Below are positions 1-9,792 of a DNA stretch of 64,000 bases, in pieces; position 1 is the first letter of the stretch, and each line of letters opens with the position of its first letter. Where the stretch lies: contig JAILZT010000001.1 in the NCBI GenBank assembly GCA_023512345.1, positions 124,001 to 188,000 on the forward strand, written 5' to 3'. A program made the translations under genes and the position numbers. The notes beneath the pieces were generated by a model, which was not told the origin of the DNA, ran no database searches, and was given only the letters and a program-made list of their open reading frames with translations. The DNA comes from Paenibacillus sp. (lineage in GTDB: Bacteria > Bacillota > Bacilli > Paenibacillales > Paenibacillaceae).

Positions 1-46
1 TCACCTTTGGGCGGCCTTTAAGGGCTGTCCGTCTTTTACAATCTGC

Positions 47-3000
47 TTACATATTCGTTAATTCGGCTATTTGTTCCGCTGTCAGCGCTTTGTTGTACAT
101 CCGGAACTCATCCATACTTCCATTGAAATTCTGATCCCAGAAGTTACCCCCTAGGAAATGCTCGTTAGTACCAAGTGTCGTCCGTGTTGATGATGCAACT
201 CGAGCTATTTCCACACCATTTAGATAGAGCACTGTTTCTCCCAGCGGGTTAACAGTCATGGCCACGTGAGCCCAGGAACCCACTGGAAGCTCAGAAGTGG
301 AACCGACGAGGGGTTTGGATATATATAGTTTTTGTGCATCGGTCAAGCCCATGTTCATGAAGTAATTCAATTCATTTTCAGCAGAAACAAACGTATCGCT
401 AAAATAAATGCTGGAGTAGTTTTGGGACCAGTCGGCGATATTTCCATTCCATTTCACCCAAGCAGCTACGGTATAAGCATTATCACCTGCAATAAGACCA
501 TTCGGAAGTCTCACCGGGATACTGTCAAACGGAGCCCCAGAAGTTGCCTTTAGGAATTGAGCTGCCTGATCGCCATCTTTGCGGCCCGCGACATATTCCA
601 CACGTCCGTTCTGGACGGTGCCGTTCTTGTTATTGCCACTGCTGTCATTTGCATTTCCATTAAAATCAAGTAAGGTTATCAGATCCGCTGATGGATCAAA
701 TCCCACTACCGGCTGTTTTACTGTAACGGTAGTAGTTGCTAAAAGAGTAGGGTCAGCGTTTGAAGTCGCTGTAATAACCACCGTACCCGCAGTCAATGCC
801 GTAACCAATCCATTATCCACTGTAGCGACCGCCGTATTGCTCGAGCTCCAAGATACATCCTGGTTTACCGTAAGCTGATAAGTATCACCAACGATAAGAG
901 TTTTCGCGCTATCGCTAACAATGACTGCGTTAGCAGTTTTGAACTCCTGTTCGATTTCTGCTGCAGTGAGAGCCTTTCTGTAAATTTTCAGTTCGTCCAT
1001 CTTACCGGCGAACGGTGTATCCCAATAGTTAACACCAAGTCCGAAGGCGGCCGTGTTATTCGTGAATATATCAGGGAAATTGCTGCCTGAGAATTTCTCA
1101 GCCCCATTAATATATACCTTCACATTTCCGTTCTCTACGGTGAAGACGACATGAGACCACTGATCTTTCGGAATCGCAAGGCTAGTCTCGGCATCATACC
1201 ATTTACTGCCGGACCAGAGCTTCGTTTTGTTCGTATTGCTCAGAGGCATCAAGCTGATCCAGCTGTCTGATGTCTGTGCACCGAAGAAAGCAGTTGTATA
1301 TGGCGTAAGTGCCGAAGGTTCGAGCCACAAGGAAACTGAATAGTATTTGCCCTCTATTAGCCCATTTGGCAGACGAACGCCAGAGCTTCCATTAAATACA
1401 GCTCCTTGACCGGAGATCCCCTCACCATAAGAGATAGTACCGCTTGTATTTCCAGATAACCGGTCACCAATTACTGTACCGTCCGCGACATGCTGTAATG
1501 AATCGCTTAAATTACCGTCGAACGAGTAATAAGCAACTTCACCCAAGTCTACGTTAATCGTGTAACTTGACGTTGCACCGCCTCCATCCACTGCCAGTGC
1601 GGTTATAACTGCCGTACCTAGAGAATTCCCGGTTACTTTACCAGTGGCTTCATCTACAGAAGCAATGGCCGAGTTACTGGAGCTCCATGCCAGACTTTTA
1701 TTCCCAGCATTTGCAGGCAGTAAGGTAGCTGTCGGAGTAAAGCTCACGCCCACTGCCAGTTTCTTTTCAGCAATGCCTAGATCAATAGTTTTCAACTTAA
1801 TGTTCTGATCCGGCAATCCGTTAACCGTCCAGCTTACTTCATCTGCCGTTAGGGCTCTTTCATAAATACGTAATGAATCCATCTTACCTTTGTAAGGGTT
1901 ATCCCAGTAATTAACTCCTAGGCCGAATATACCGGTATCACTAGTAAATACATCCGTAAAGCCATTACCACTAAATTTCTGAACTCCGTCCACATATACC
2001 TTAACTGTTCCCCTGTCATAGGTGAACGTTACATTGCTCCAACGATTGAGAGGTAATTGCATGCCAGCGTTCGCATTTAGCCATGCCTCGCTACCGAACC
2101 ACAACATCGTTTCATTAAGCGAGCTTGTTCCAGATGGCAGCAGACTAATCCAGTTTGTTTTGGATTTAGCACCAAAGAAGGCGGCGGTGTGTGCCGTTAG
2201 CTCATCCGGGTTAAGCCACAGGCTTACCGAATATTCGCTGCCGCTAATTAGCCCGTCGGGCAATTTCACACCGGATTCTCCGTTGAACACAGCCGCTTTA
2301 CCGCTATTTCCGTTATCATCGTACGAGATCGTGCCGTTTGTGCTGTCTACCTTACTTCCGGTAATGGTTCCAGTTCCGAAACGGTTGGACTGCTCATTCA
2401 AATCGCCTTCAAAGTTATAGGCTGCCGTTAGTCCATCCTCTAACGGATTTTCACTTTTCTCTAATACTACAACGGTGAAGTTTTTGGTCACTACCGAAGT
2501 GCCTAACGTTACCGTTGCCGTCAATTCAACTGTAGCATTACCGCTACCCGCCTCTGGACGAATGACTGTTCCGTTTGAGGAAACAACTGTTTCGTTGGAG
2601 GAAGTCCAGGAAATGGTGGAGTTCCGTTGGCCTGACGTTGGCAACTTGATACTTTTGTATACTTTAGTTGTATCGCCCAGACTTAGAAGACCCGCTATGT
2701 TGGATGCAAGCTGTGCCTCGCCTAGTGTTTCAATCTGGCTGCCCCATACAACATCGCCTTGCTCGGACAATGCACTGAACGCCATCACATTAGCTTTTCT
2801 TGTAGAATCCCATTGCTTGACGAAAACACCTTTATAAAGCACCTGAACATTGCTTCCGTCAACCACTTCATTCATTCGAAGATTTGCATAATAGTCGCCA
2901 GTTAATTCCCATGTTCCAGTAACTGAACCAGCTATCGTACCGTCTTGCTGAAAATTGATATAGACGGTAGACTTAATGTCGCCAGTAATGTCCTGTTCAT

Positions 3001-5626
3001 GGTTTACAAACTGATACGACCCGGTGATATCAGCATTAGATACCTTAGCAATCGTTTCACCGGCATACCTGTGTGGTGCGACTAATGGCCAATTGTCTTC
3101 ATTCATGAACATTTGATGCACGCGAAGTTCATGTGATTCACCACGATAAGGAAAGCGGGTATGGAAGACATTGAACATTTTGTCGGTTTTATTATCGTAA
3201 AATACGGAGTTATGACCGGAAGATACATATCCATAGGTCGGGAAGTCAGCTTCCGCATTCAGATTGCTGAATTCAAAATTCCCAATCATCTTAATCCCTA
3301 TTGGAGAATGATCGGCATCACTTGTCAGCACAGCACTTTGTCCTTTTGCATCCACATAAGGACCATCTGGAGTGGAGGAACGGAACACCCTGATGTCGTA
3401 ACCTCCATCCGCACCAAGCCATCCATAAGACACGTACAGATAATAATAATCCGTCTTCTCATCATAGACGATATAAGGACCTTCGCCTGATTTGCCATAA
3501 CCGCCAGAAATCTTTGTTCCAAAATATCTGTCGATTAGTCGTCCGTCTTCCGTTGTTCCGTCAACACCGGGATACTTCAGCTTGCCTGTTGCCGGATCAA
3601 CTTCCAAGACATAAATACCGCCGGACCATGAACCGTAAGACATCCACAGCTTACCGGATTCGTCATAGAACATACCAGGATCAATGGCATTAGGATAAGT
3701 GCTGTTTAAGTAAGAACCACCCGAACTGAACCAATTGGAACTCACTTCACTAAGTGTTCCGTCGTTAATTAATGCCGGAATGTTTGTGTTGGTCCAATTC
3801 TTATTGACTGTACTTTTCTCATCATATTTATCACCCTGTGTAAAACCAGAGTACATGATTGTATCTCCGTAGACATACGGTCCCTCAATGTTCTGCGATA
3901 CCGCATAGCCGATTGCGGAACGAATGTAGGTCGAAGATGTACAGTAATACATCATGTACGCACCTTTAGTTCCGTCTGCGTTGACATAGTCCTTGTTCCA
4001 GAAAACGTCCGGAGCCCATACGGCAAAACCGTTAGAGCTGTCGGCGTCATTTTCACCTGCCCAATCAAAAGAGTTCGCTAAATTATCCGAAAGATTACCG
4101 AACAGCACATTATTCGGGGTCGTGTAACCATTCGTAAATCGGGTCCAATTTAGCAGATCCAATGATTTAGCAGCCTCAACATGTGAACCAAATACATAGT
4201 AGGTTCCCTTGTCTTCTACAATGGAAGGATCATGCACAGACACATTAGTAAATTCCGGGGTACTCACCGGTGTGGAGGTCGGTACAGGAGTAGCTACTGG
4301 AGTCGCTGTTGGTGCTGTGGGTGAACCCGGTACGATTGTTGGCGTCGAGCTCACATTTTCATAACGTATAAAGGCTTTGAATTTATCATCAAAGCTCACC
4401 TTACCAGCGCCCTGAATGGTAATGATTCCGTTCACACCTGCAATCACGTTCTTAATTTCCGTACCTGTATCTACACGCAGGGATGCCTTCTGATTTACAG
4501 TTAATTCAGTAATAAAGCCCTTCGATATATGCAAGACCGGTTCACCCAGTCCATTCATTTCCACTGCATTAAATCCGCCTATAAAGTGAAGTTGTGAACT
4601 TTGGAGAAGGTTTCCATTCACAATCACTCGGCCGAAGCCTGTCCCGGTCAAGCCTGTCTCCTCTTCAAGTGAAACACCCGATTGAACGGAAACTTCACCA
4701 ATGGCAGTTGTTCCGTCGGCAGAAATACGCAGCTTGCCATTCGTTTTGTTAACGATCATTCCGGCCGCAGATGAGTCCTTCAGAACAACGCTGTGTTCAC
4801 CGCCGCCGTTTACAAATATTTTGCCAGAGACTTTAACATTATCCAGTGTGACGTTGCCTTCCCCGATTCCCTCGGTTAGGTACAGATTCCCACTGATAAC
4901 GACGTTCTTTAATGTCACGTCGGCAGCACTTACTACCAAATTTCGTGATTTCAGATCTGTAAATGTCCCACTTTGCGAAATAATTTCTCCAGCTAAATTA
5001 TCGATCATCCGGAGAGATTCCGCTCTTGTTATGTTCTGTACTCCCTTGAAACTCCCATCCTTATAACCTGTAATATACTCTCCACCGAGTAGAGCAAGCA
5101 CAGCATCCCGGCTCCAGGCAGGTAAATCATCAATATCTTTCGGTTCAACACCCGGAGTTACCGCATCTAAATGGAATAAACGGAACAGCATCACAGCTGC
5201 TTCCTGGCGGCTAACTAGTTGACCTGGACGAAGCATATTGTCGCTGTAACCTGAGATATATCCGGCTGCAACCGCTTTCTTAACATCTTTATAAAAAGCG
5301 TCTTTTTCCGAAACATCCTTGAAATTTAATTCCGCTTCATTTTGGAGATTAAATACTCGATTAATCAAGGTGATCCATTCCGCCCGGGTGATTTTCTGAT
5401 CAGGTTTATAAACTCCCTTGCCGTAGCCAGAAATCAACCCTTTATTCACCCACGCCTGAAAATCCTGCTCCGCCCAATGCCCCGAATAATCGGCTAACAT
5501 TTTTTGATTATTTTGCTGACTCACACCTACAGGTGTACCTGCTTCTGCTGCCGAAATCATCGATGTTGGCATTAATAAGGCTAGTGCAAGCAGTGAAGCA
5601 GCCATTTTTTTAGTTGTTTGTTTCAC
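47..5626 (-). CDS. SLH-anchored GH43 arabinanase with LamG and Big_2 repeats
   Basis: A 1859-residue secreted enzyme. A signal peptide (about 1-27, ending SAAEA) is followed by three SLH modules (about 45-210) that would bind it to cell-wall pyruvylated polymer. Residues 220-420 look like short beta-helix repeats (LKNVVISGNLYL type), then a Pro/Thr linker (434-457). The catalytic domain (460-860) fits family GH43, endo-arabinanase type: candidate general base Asp466 in VHDPS, Asp649 in AIDPGM, general acid Glu715 in GEGPY. Downstream come a beta domain, a bacterial Ig-like segment (about 970-1055), and three LamG/concanavalin-like domains (about 1065-1270, 1360-1550, 1640-1855) separated by two Big_2 domains carrying the SWSSSN motif. 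It probably degrades arabinan at the cell surface. The exact substrate is inferred. Start codon choice is supported by the signal peptide. Confidence 0.9.
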   Translation of the reverse strand: MKQTTKKMAASLLALALLMPTSMISAAEAGTPVGVSQQNNQKMLADYSGHWAEQDFQAWVNKGLISGYGKGVYKPDQKITRAEWITLINRVFNLQNEAELNFKDVSEKDAFYKDVKKAVAAGYISGYSDNMLRPGQLVSRQEAAVMLFRLFHLDAVTPGVEPKDIDDLPAWSRDAVLALLGGEYITGYKDGSFKGVQNITRAESLRMIDNLAGEIISQSGTFTDLKSRNLVVSAADVTLKNVVISGNLYLTEGIGEGNVTLDNVKVSGKIFVNGGGEHSVVLKDSSAAGMIVNKTNGKLRISADGTTAIGEVSVQSGVSLEEETGLTGTGFGRVIVNGNLLQSSQLHFIGGFNAVEMNGLGEPVLHISKGFITELTVNQKASLRVDTGTEIKNVIAGVNGIITIQGAGKVSFDDKFKAFIRYENVSSTPTIVPGSPTAPTATPVATPVPTSTPVSTPEFTNVSVHDPSIVEDKGTYYVFGSHVEAAKSLDLLNWTRFTNGYTTPNNVLFGNLSDNLANSFDWAGENDADSSNGFAVWAPDVFWNKDYVNADGTKGAYMMYYCTSSTYIRSAIGYAVSQNIEGPYVYGDTIMYSGFTQGDKYDEKSTVNKNWTNTNIPALINDGTLSEVSSNWFSSGGSYLNSTYPNAIDPGMFYDESGKLWMSYGSWSGGIYVLEVDPATGKLKYPGVDGTTEDGRLIDRYFGTKISGGYGKSGEGPYIVYDEKTDYYYLYVSYGWLGADGGYDIRVFRSSTPDGPYVDAKGQSAVLTSDADHSPIGIKMIGNFEFSNLNAEADFPTYGYVSSGHNSVFYDNKTDKMFNVFHTRFPYRGESHELRVHQMFMNEDNWPLVAPHRYAGETIAKVSNADITGSYQFVNHEQDITGDIKSTVYINFQQDGTIAGSVTGTWELTGDYYANLRMNEVVDGSNVQVLYKGVFVKQWDSTRKANVMAFSALSEQGDVVWGSQIETLGEAQLASNIAGLLSLGDTTKVYKSIKLPTSGQRNSTISWTSSNETVVSSNGTVIRPEAGSGNATVELTATVTLGTSVVTKNFTVVVLEKSENPLEDGLTAAYNFEGDLNEQSNRFGTGTITGSKVDSTNGTISYDDNGNSGKAAVFNGESGVKLPDGLISGSEYSVSLWLNPDELTAHTAAFFGAKSKTNWISLLPSGTSSLNETMLWFGSEAWLNANAGMQLPLNRWSNVTFTYDRGTVKVYVDGVQKFSGNGFTDVFTSDTGIFGLGVNYWDNPYKGKMDSLRIYERALTADEVSWTVNGLPDQNIKLKTIDLGIAEKKLAVGVSFTPTATLLPANAGNKSLAWSSSNSAIASVDEATGKVTGNSLGTAVITALAVDGGGATSSYTINVDLGEVAYYSFDGNLSDSLQHVADGTVIGDRLSGNTSGTISYGEGISGQGAVFNGSSGVRLPNGLIEGKYYSVSLWLEPSALTPYTTAFFGAQTSDSWISLMPLSNTNKTKLWSGSKWYDAETSLAIPKDQWSHVVFTVENGNVKVYINGAEKFSGSNFPDIFTNNTAAFGLGVNYWDTPFAGKMDELKIYRKALTAAEIEQEFKTANAVIVSDSAKTLIVGDTYQLTVNQDVSWSSSNTAVATVDNGLVTALTAGTVVITATSNADPTLLATTTVTVKQPVVGFDPSADLITLLDFNGNANDSSGNNKNGTVQNGRVEYVAGRKDGDQAAQFLKATSGAPFDSIPVRLPNGLIAGDNAYTVAAWVKWNGNIADWSQNYSSIYFSDTFVSAENELNYFMNMGLTDAQKLYISKPLVGSTSELPVGSWAHVAMTVNPLGETVLYLNGVEIARVASSTRTTLGTNEHFLGGNFWDQNFNGSMDEFRMYNKALTAEQIAELTNM

Positions 5627-5716
5627 TTTTCATATCCCTCCAACCCTGTAAATTTCACTAGATACATTTCTAAACGAGATGCTGCTGAACACACCATTTA
5701 CTGTCTCCTCCCAAAA

Positions 5717-5731
5717 TGTAAAACGCTTACA
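5717..5731 (-). promoter_or_regulatory. cre-like inverted repeat upstream of the GH43 gene
   Basis: TGTAAAACGCTTACA is a TGTAA/TTACA inverted repeat around CG. It resembles a CcpA catabolite-responsive element (TGWNANCGNTNWCA) but is one base longer. It lies about 90 bp upstream of the arabinanase start, a sensible place for carbon catabolite control. The rest of the 304-bp gap (5627-5930) is AT-rich; I see no further gene or hairpin in it. Confidence 0.45.
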
Positions 5732-5930
5732 TTTCTTAATTTAAAAAAACCTTCTAAAAATATACTCATTTAGTTTATAAAAAACTAAAGTAATTTTTGG
5801 AAGAATTCTTTTCTTTATTATATATTAATGAATTTATAAGCCTTCTGTCAATTTAATATTTATTTTGTTAAACCTATTCATAATAAGTTAAATGTATTTG
5901 TACTTTTTCTTATTTTTCTTCAACTAGTCA

Positions 5931-6584
5931 TTAAAGAGCCAACGCTTCTTCTGTAATACGCTTAATATCAATTGTGGACATGCTCTCCTCATTCACAATA
6001 TCCGGCAAAATATTCTCCAGAAAATACTCCACGCACTTTAAATTTATATTCTTAATTTTAACTAGAGCATTACGATACATGACCACAAACTCTTTCTCGG
6101 TGTTTCCTCTCTGAAGCTCTGAGAAGGCCTCATACACCTGATCCATTTTATCTGCGACTTCCAATATCAAACCTTCAATGGAATCATCTTTGCCCTCCCG
6201 TAATTGATTGTAAAAGATACTTTTGAATTCCTCTGGAATATTCTCTTTAATGAAGTTATTAATCATACCCTCCTCCACCTGCTGGATCAAAGAGCGTAGT
6301 TCCATCGAAGAATGCTTAACAGGCGTCTTAATATCTCCAATAAAAATTTCCCCGTAATCATGGCTGCTTGTGATTTCATAAAGCTTCTTCCAATCTATGC
6401 TCGCACCATTTTTTTCTTCGATATCCGCCAGTGTTTTCGCATATTGCACTACTTTCCAGGAATGAGCCGCCACTGTGTGCACTTCAAATTTGAACTTACC
6501 CGGACAACGAAAGATTCTTTCTAATTCATTAAGAGATCGAAAATAAGTGTGAATACCCATCCAATTCGCCATCCTTTGCTTCAT
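5931..6584 (-). CDS. YfbR-type HD-domain phosphohydrolase
   Basis: A 217-residue single-domain HD-superfamily protein. Metal ligands expected for the YfbR/5'-deoxynucleotidase branch are visible: His41 in AAHSW, the His75-Asp76 pair in SSHDYGE, and an Asp in EVADKMD near 145. Family members dephosphorylate deoxynucleoside monophosphates, so a role in dNMP pool sanitation is likely but inferred. The N-terminus GIHTYFRSLNELERI is the usual family beginning, so the true start may be the Met at 6560, which has AAAGG 11 nt upstream. The first ATG (6584) has no clear Shine-Dalgarno. It stands alone between the arabinanase and the psp genes. Confidence 0.8.
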   Translation of the reverse strand: MKQRMANWMGIHTYFRSLNELERIFRCPGKFKFEVHTVAAHSWKVVQYAKTLADIEEKNGASIDWKKLYEITSSHDYGEIFIGDIKTPVKHSSMELRSLIQQVEEGMINNFIKENIPEEFKSIFYNQLREGKDDSIEGLILEVADKMDQVYEAFSELQRGNTEKEFVVMYRNALVKIKNINLKCVEYFLENILPDIVNEESMSTIDIKRITEEALAL

Positions 6585-6843
6585 ATATTTTGAACACTGG
6601 ACATGAGCCTAGTATATATATGGAGTGTTAAATGGGGATTAACTCCCCGCAAACAGCGATTGGGTGAATTTCTAATTCTATGGTTCCCCGCCTATTTACT
6701 AGAGCCTTCCCCGCCTCAGGTCGAGTTAATAAAACAGTCCTCAGCCCGTGTTGCCGGATACGGAAAGGTCTTACAATAAGTACATAGACAACGGATACGA
6801 AACAAATTAAACAGATTCATAATAAGAGAGGAAGCGATTTGAA

Positions 6844-7062
6844 ATGAAAAAATTATACCGTACTCAGAGTGATAAAAAAATCAGTGGATTATGCGGAGGG
6901 CTGGCGAATTGGTTAGGTTTCGATGCTACAGTCCTACGGTTGATCGCATTAGTTGCTGCAATATTCAGTTTTGGTTCAGTCGTTTTATTTTACCTCATCG
7001 CCAGTGTCGTTGTTCCGAAAGAACCTTTTGGCGGTTTCACAGACTCCTATGATTTTAACTAA
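6844..7062 (+). CDS. PspC-domain membrane protein
   Basis: A 72-residue PspC-domain protein. The N-terminal part (about 1-35, with LYRTQSDKKISGLCGGLA) is the conserved PspC signature. It is followed by a hydrophobic helix (about 38-62, LRLIALVAAIFSFGSVVLFY) and a short tail. A GAGGAAG ribosome site precedes ATG. It is followed after 47 bp by a PspA homologue on the same strand. The pair is probably an envelope-stress module in which PspC senses or anchors at the membrane and PspA protects it; this is inferred from the family. Confidence 0.88.
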   Translation: MKKLYRTQSDKKISGLCGGLANWLGFDATVLRLIALVAAIFSFGSVVLFYLIASVVVPKEPFGGFTDSYDFN

Positions 7063-7109
7063 CATGCGGGTCTATCTATAACAATCATAAATAAAAAGGA
7101 GAGAATATA

Positions 7110-7811
7110 ATGACTATATTGAAGAGAATCGCTACATTGACAAGAGCAGCCCTGAATGAGGGATTGAATAAATTGGAAGACCCTATGCTGCTAACCGGGC
7201 AATACTTAAGGGATTTAGAGGATGAGATTTCTACGGCGGAGCGTAACGAGCGCGACCTCAAAGCAGCGGAAAATGTTCTGGAGCGCCGCAAGCATGAATA
7301 TCATCTGATGGCTGAACAAAGTGAAGTCCTAGCCATCCAAGCAATCGAGCAAGGAAATGAAGCAGAGGCCAAGCTTGCGGTGCAAGCCAAGCTGAAGTAC
7401 ATGGAGAGCGAACAGGAATGTAATGCGGGTCTGGTAGAAACCCGAAACACTCTGTCTAGTCTAGAGAAAAGTATCCAAAATGCCAAGGAAGAACGTACTC
7501 GCCTTAAGGCCAAAAGAGCAGAACTGGCCGCACGTGCTCGTCAGGCAAAGGAAACGCTAAATACGGCTCCACGGGTTATTGGACAGAACCCGAGCAATGG
7601 AAACTACGTACAAGCCCTGAACACCGGGGAAACATCACGCAGTTTTGATCGGATGGAAGAGAAAATTACAGAATGGGAGATTACCGCTGAAAACTCCAAC
7701 CGGAATTTCCGCGCAACGTCGCCTTATCCCCCAGTTGATCCCCATCTGAATAAAGCTGTAGATGCTGAACTAGCCCGCCTTCGTAACCAGAACTCCAGTG
7801 TTGGAAATTAA
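7110..7811 (+). CDS. PspA/IM30 family membrane-protecting protein
   Basis: A 233-residue protein, almost entirely charged, heptad-rich helix as in PspA/IM30/Vipp1 (ESCRT-III-like) proteins. The N-terminal amphipathic segment (LKRIATLTRAALNEGLNKLEDP) is typical for membrane binding, followed by coiled coil to about residue 150 and a less ordered tail. It starts with a good site, AAAGGAGAG before ATG, and is cotranscribed with the PspC gene; a strong terminator follows 23 bp after the stop. Members assemble on damaged membranes and limit proton leakage. Whether this copy belongs to the LiaH or the general PspA branch cannot be decided here. Confidence 0.88.
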   Translation: MTILKRIATLTRAALNEGLNKLEDPMLLTGQYLRDLEDEISTAERNERDLKAAENVLERRKHEYHLMAEQSEVLAIQAIEQGNEAEAKLAVQAKLKYMESEQECNAGLVETRNTLSSLEKSIQNAKEERTRLKAKRAELAARARQAKETLNTAPRVIGQNPSNGNYVQALNTGETSRSFDRMEEKITEWEITAENSNRNFRATSPYPPVDPHLNKAVDAELARLRNQNSSVGN

Positions 7812-7834
7812 GAAATCAGCATCCTAAAAATATT

Positions 7835-7873
7835 AAAGCCATGACTTCTCTATTCAGAGAGTCATGGCTTTTT
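7835..7873 (+). terminator. Rho-independent terminator of pspC-pspA
   Basis: An inverted repeat AAAGCCATGAC / GTCATGGCTTT with a 15-nt middle is followed by a run of T. It sits between the pspA stop and the convergent monooxygenase gene. The A-rich left side means it could also stop transcription from the minus strand. Confidence 0.85.
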
Positions 7874-7931
7874 AGTTGCATTTATACTTTTAGAGAGACA
7901 ACTGCATGCTCCCATACTAAATCGTTTCTGA

Positions 7932-9272
7932 TTAGACACGGTTGGCGGTTTCCGTAACCGCCCTTGCATATCGATTTTCCGGAATGGCCAGACCCAGATT
8001 TCCCCGCAATGTATCGCTTTCGTACTCTGTTCGGAACAAACCACGTTCCTGTAATATAGGCACAACAAGGTCTACGAACTCCTCAATACCGTTGGGTACG
8101 GCTGCCGCCAGCATGAACCCATCTGCTGCCCCAGATTCGAACCAGGTTTGGATCTGATCGGCTACCTGCAATGGAGTGCCAATGAAGCTGCTGCGTGGTG
8201 TTGCCGATTGAAGAGCTACTTCCCGTAAGGTCAAGCCCTTTTCCTTGGCATCTTTTTTGATTTTGTCCGTACCACTTTGAAAACTGTTCCTGCCAAGCTC
8301 TCCAAGCTCAGGAAAGGGCTCATCCAGCGGATACTGTGAGAAATCATGATGCTCAAAAAATCTCCCTAAATAATTCAGGGCATTTTCAATCGTCACCAGG
8401 CTGGCCACTTCTTGATACTTTTGCTCTGCTTCCTCTGGGGTATTACCAAGAATCGGTGCGATCCCTGGGAATATAAGCACATCCTCTGGATTTCGTCCGA
8501 ACGAAACTATACGTTCCTTAACGTCCCGATAAAACTCTTGGGCTTCAGCCAATGTGTCATGTCCGGTAAAGATTGCATCGGCTTCCTTCGAAGCATAATT
8601 TTTCCCAACGTCCGACGAACCCGCTTGAAACACAACCGGCTGCCCTTGTTTGGAACGAGCAATGTTCAGTGGACCTTTTACTGAGAAAAACTCACCTTCA
8701 TGATTAAGTGTATGCATTTTTTGCGGATCAAAAAAGACACCCTTTTCCTTGTCCCGCACAAATGCATCATCCTCCCAGGAATCCCACAATCCCCTTGTGA
8801 CCTCTAGATATTCCGTAGCAATACGATAACGCTTGCCATGATCCGGATGCTCCTTTTTACTATAGTTCAAGGCGGAGCCTTCCAGCGGTGAGGTTACTAC
8901 ATTCCAGCCCGCACGCCCACCACTGATAACATCGAGTGATCCAAATTGTCGAGCGACGGTAAAGGGCTCACTATAAGAGGTAGATAAGGTACCCACAAGT
9001 CCGATGTTTTTGCTAACAGCCGCCAAAGCACTCAAGATCGTTAGAGGCTCAAACCTATTCAGGAAATGAGGAATGGATTTATCATTAATATACAGCCCAT
9101 CAGCTATAAAAATCAGGTCAAATTTGCCTTCCTCAGCTTTTTGTACCCACTTTTTGTATAGCTCAAAATTCACGCTGGCATCCGGTTGTGCATCCGCATG
9201 CCGCCACATAGAAGTACTGCCCCCCACTCCATGCAGCAGGGCTCCGAGCTTCAATTGTCTTGATTTTGCCAT
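7932..9272 (-). CDS. cmoJ: FMN-dependent monooxygenase of the NtaA/SnaA/DszA family (CmoJ-like)
   Basis: A 446-residue flavin-dependent monooxygenase of the bacterial luciferase-like class, full length for the NtaA/SnaA/DszA group. Seen: [17 protein letters not shown] at the N-terminus, [10 protein letters not shown], the [10 protein letters not shown] segment, and [13 protein letters not shown], all usual in this group. It ends a minus-strand operon that contains a cystine-type importer, an acetyltransferase, a second luciferase-like enzyme and an M20 deacetylase. That is the gene set of the B. subtilis ytm/ytn operon, where YtnJ (CmoJ) acts in S-alkyl-cysteine degradation. The likely role is C-S bond oxidation of an N-acetylated thioether amino acid with reduced FMN. 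The exact substrate is inferred. ATAAGGAGGAGAG precedes ATG. Confidence 0.82.
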   Translation of the reverse strand: MAKSRQLKLGALLHGVGGSTSMWRHADAQPDASVNFELYKKWVQKAEEGKFDLIFIADGLYINDKSIPHFLNRFEPLTILSALAAVSKNIGLVGTLSTSYSEPFTVARQFGSLDVISGGRAGWNVVTSPLEGSALNYSKKEHPDHGKRYRIATEYLEVTRGLWDSWEDDAFVRDKEKGVFFDPQKMHTLNHEGEFFSVKGPLNIARSKQGQPVVFQAGSSDVGKNYASKEADAIFTGHDTLAEAQEFYRDVKERIVSFGRNPEDVLIFPGIAPILGNTPEEAEQKYQEVASLVTIENALNYLGRFFEHHDFSQYPLDEPFPELGELGRNSFQSGTDKIKKDAKEKGLTLREVALQSATPRSSFIGTPLQVADQIQTWFESGAADGFMLAAAVPNGIEEFVDLVVPILQERGLFRTEYESDTLRGNLGLAIPENRYARAVTETANRV

Positions 9273-9294
9273 ATTCTCTCCTCCTTATATTGAG

Positions 9295-9792
9295 TTAGTG
9301 TACATTGGGTGCAGTCGCAGAAGTTGCAGCAACCGCGGCCGCGGCCTTAATCCGTTCGATTTGGGCAAGATGTCTCTGTACATGTGCAGTGAAGCCTTGG
9401 ATAATAGCCGTTATGTTGACGGATTCACCTTTAAAGTTGATGCCGCTTTTGTTCCAATCCGAATCGCTAAGCCTTGCAAAGAGTAGACTGTTATATTGCA
9501 GCAAGCTCCCAAAAACTCTTAAAACATCTGCGGCATTCCCTTCATTGGCGTGCTGACCTGTTATCCAGCTATCCTGATTAAATGCAGGCAGTTGTGCCTT
9601 TGTATCAGCGAGGATATCACGTATCCGGAATGAAACGACGATGTTATGATCCGCCAGATGCGTCAACACTTCTGTTACACTCCAACTTCCCGGTTCTTGC
9701 TTCCACTTGAGCTGCTCTTCGGTAAGTCTCTCCACGGATTGGACTAGCTGTAGATGTGTATTTAAATAATCCTCAATTAGATCCCTGCTCAT
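9295..9792 (-). CDS. DinB-fold putative thiol or metal-dependent protein
   Basis: A 165-residue DinB/YfiT-like four-helix protein. The metal-site histidines expected in the fold are present: HLADH around residues 46-49 and the C-terminal HVQRH. A WKQEPGSWSVTEVLTHLADH stretch is the classical DinB_2 signature. It overlaps the deacetylase stop by 4 nt (ATGA) and lies 22 bp ahead of the cmoJ-like gene, so it is translationally coupled inside the sulfur operon. Some members of the fold act as thiol S-transferases or metal-dependent hydrolases. A job in thiol handling during C-S cleavage fits the location but is only inference. It is not part of the B. subtilis operon as I know it. Confidence 0.78.
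   Translation of the reverse strand: MSRDLIEDYLNTHLQLVQSVERLTEEQLKWKQEPGSWSVTEVLTHLADHNIVVSFRIRDILADTKAQLPAFNQDSWITGQHANEGNAADVLRVFGSLLQYNSLLFARLSDSDWNKSGINFKGESVNITAIIQGFTAHVQRHLAQIERIKAAAAVAATSATAPNVH

Noticed and set aside
2022..5066. Several plus-strand ORFs within the SLH-GH43 gene
   Set aside because: They are shadows of the strongly supported 1859-codon minus-strand gene.
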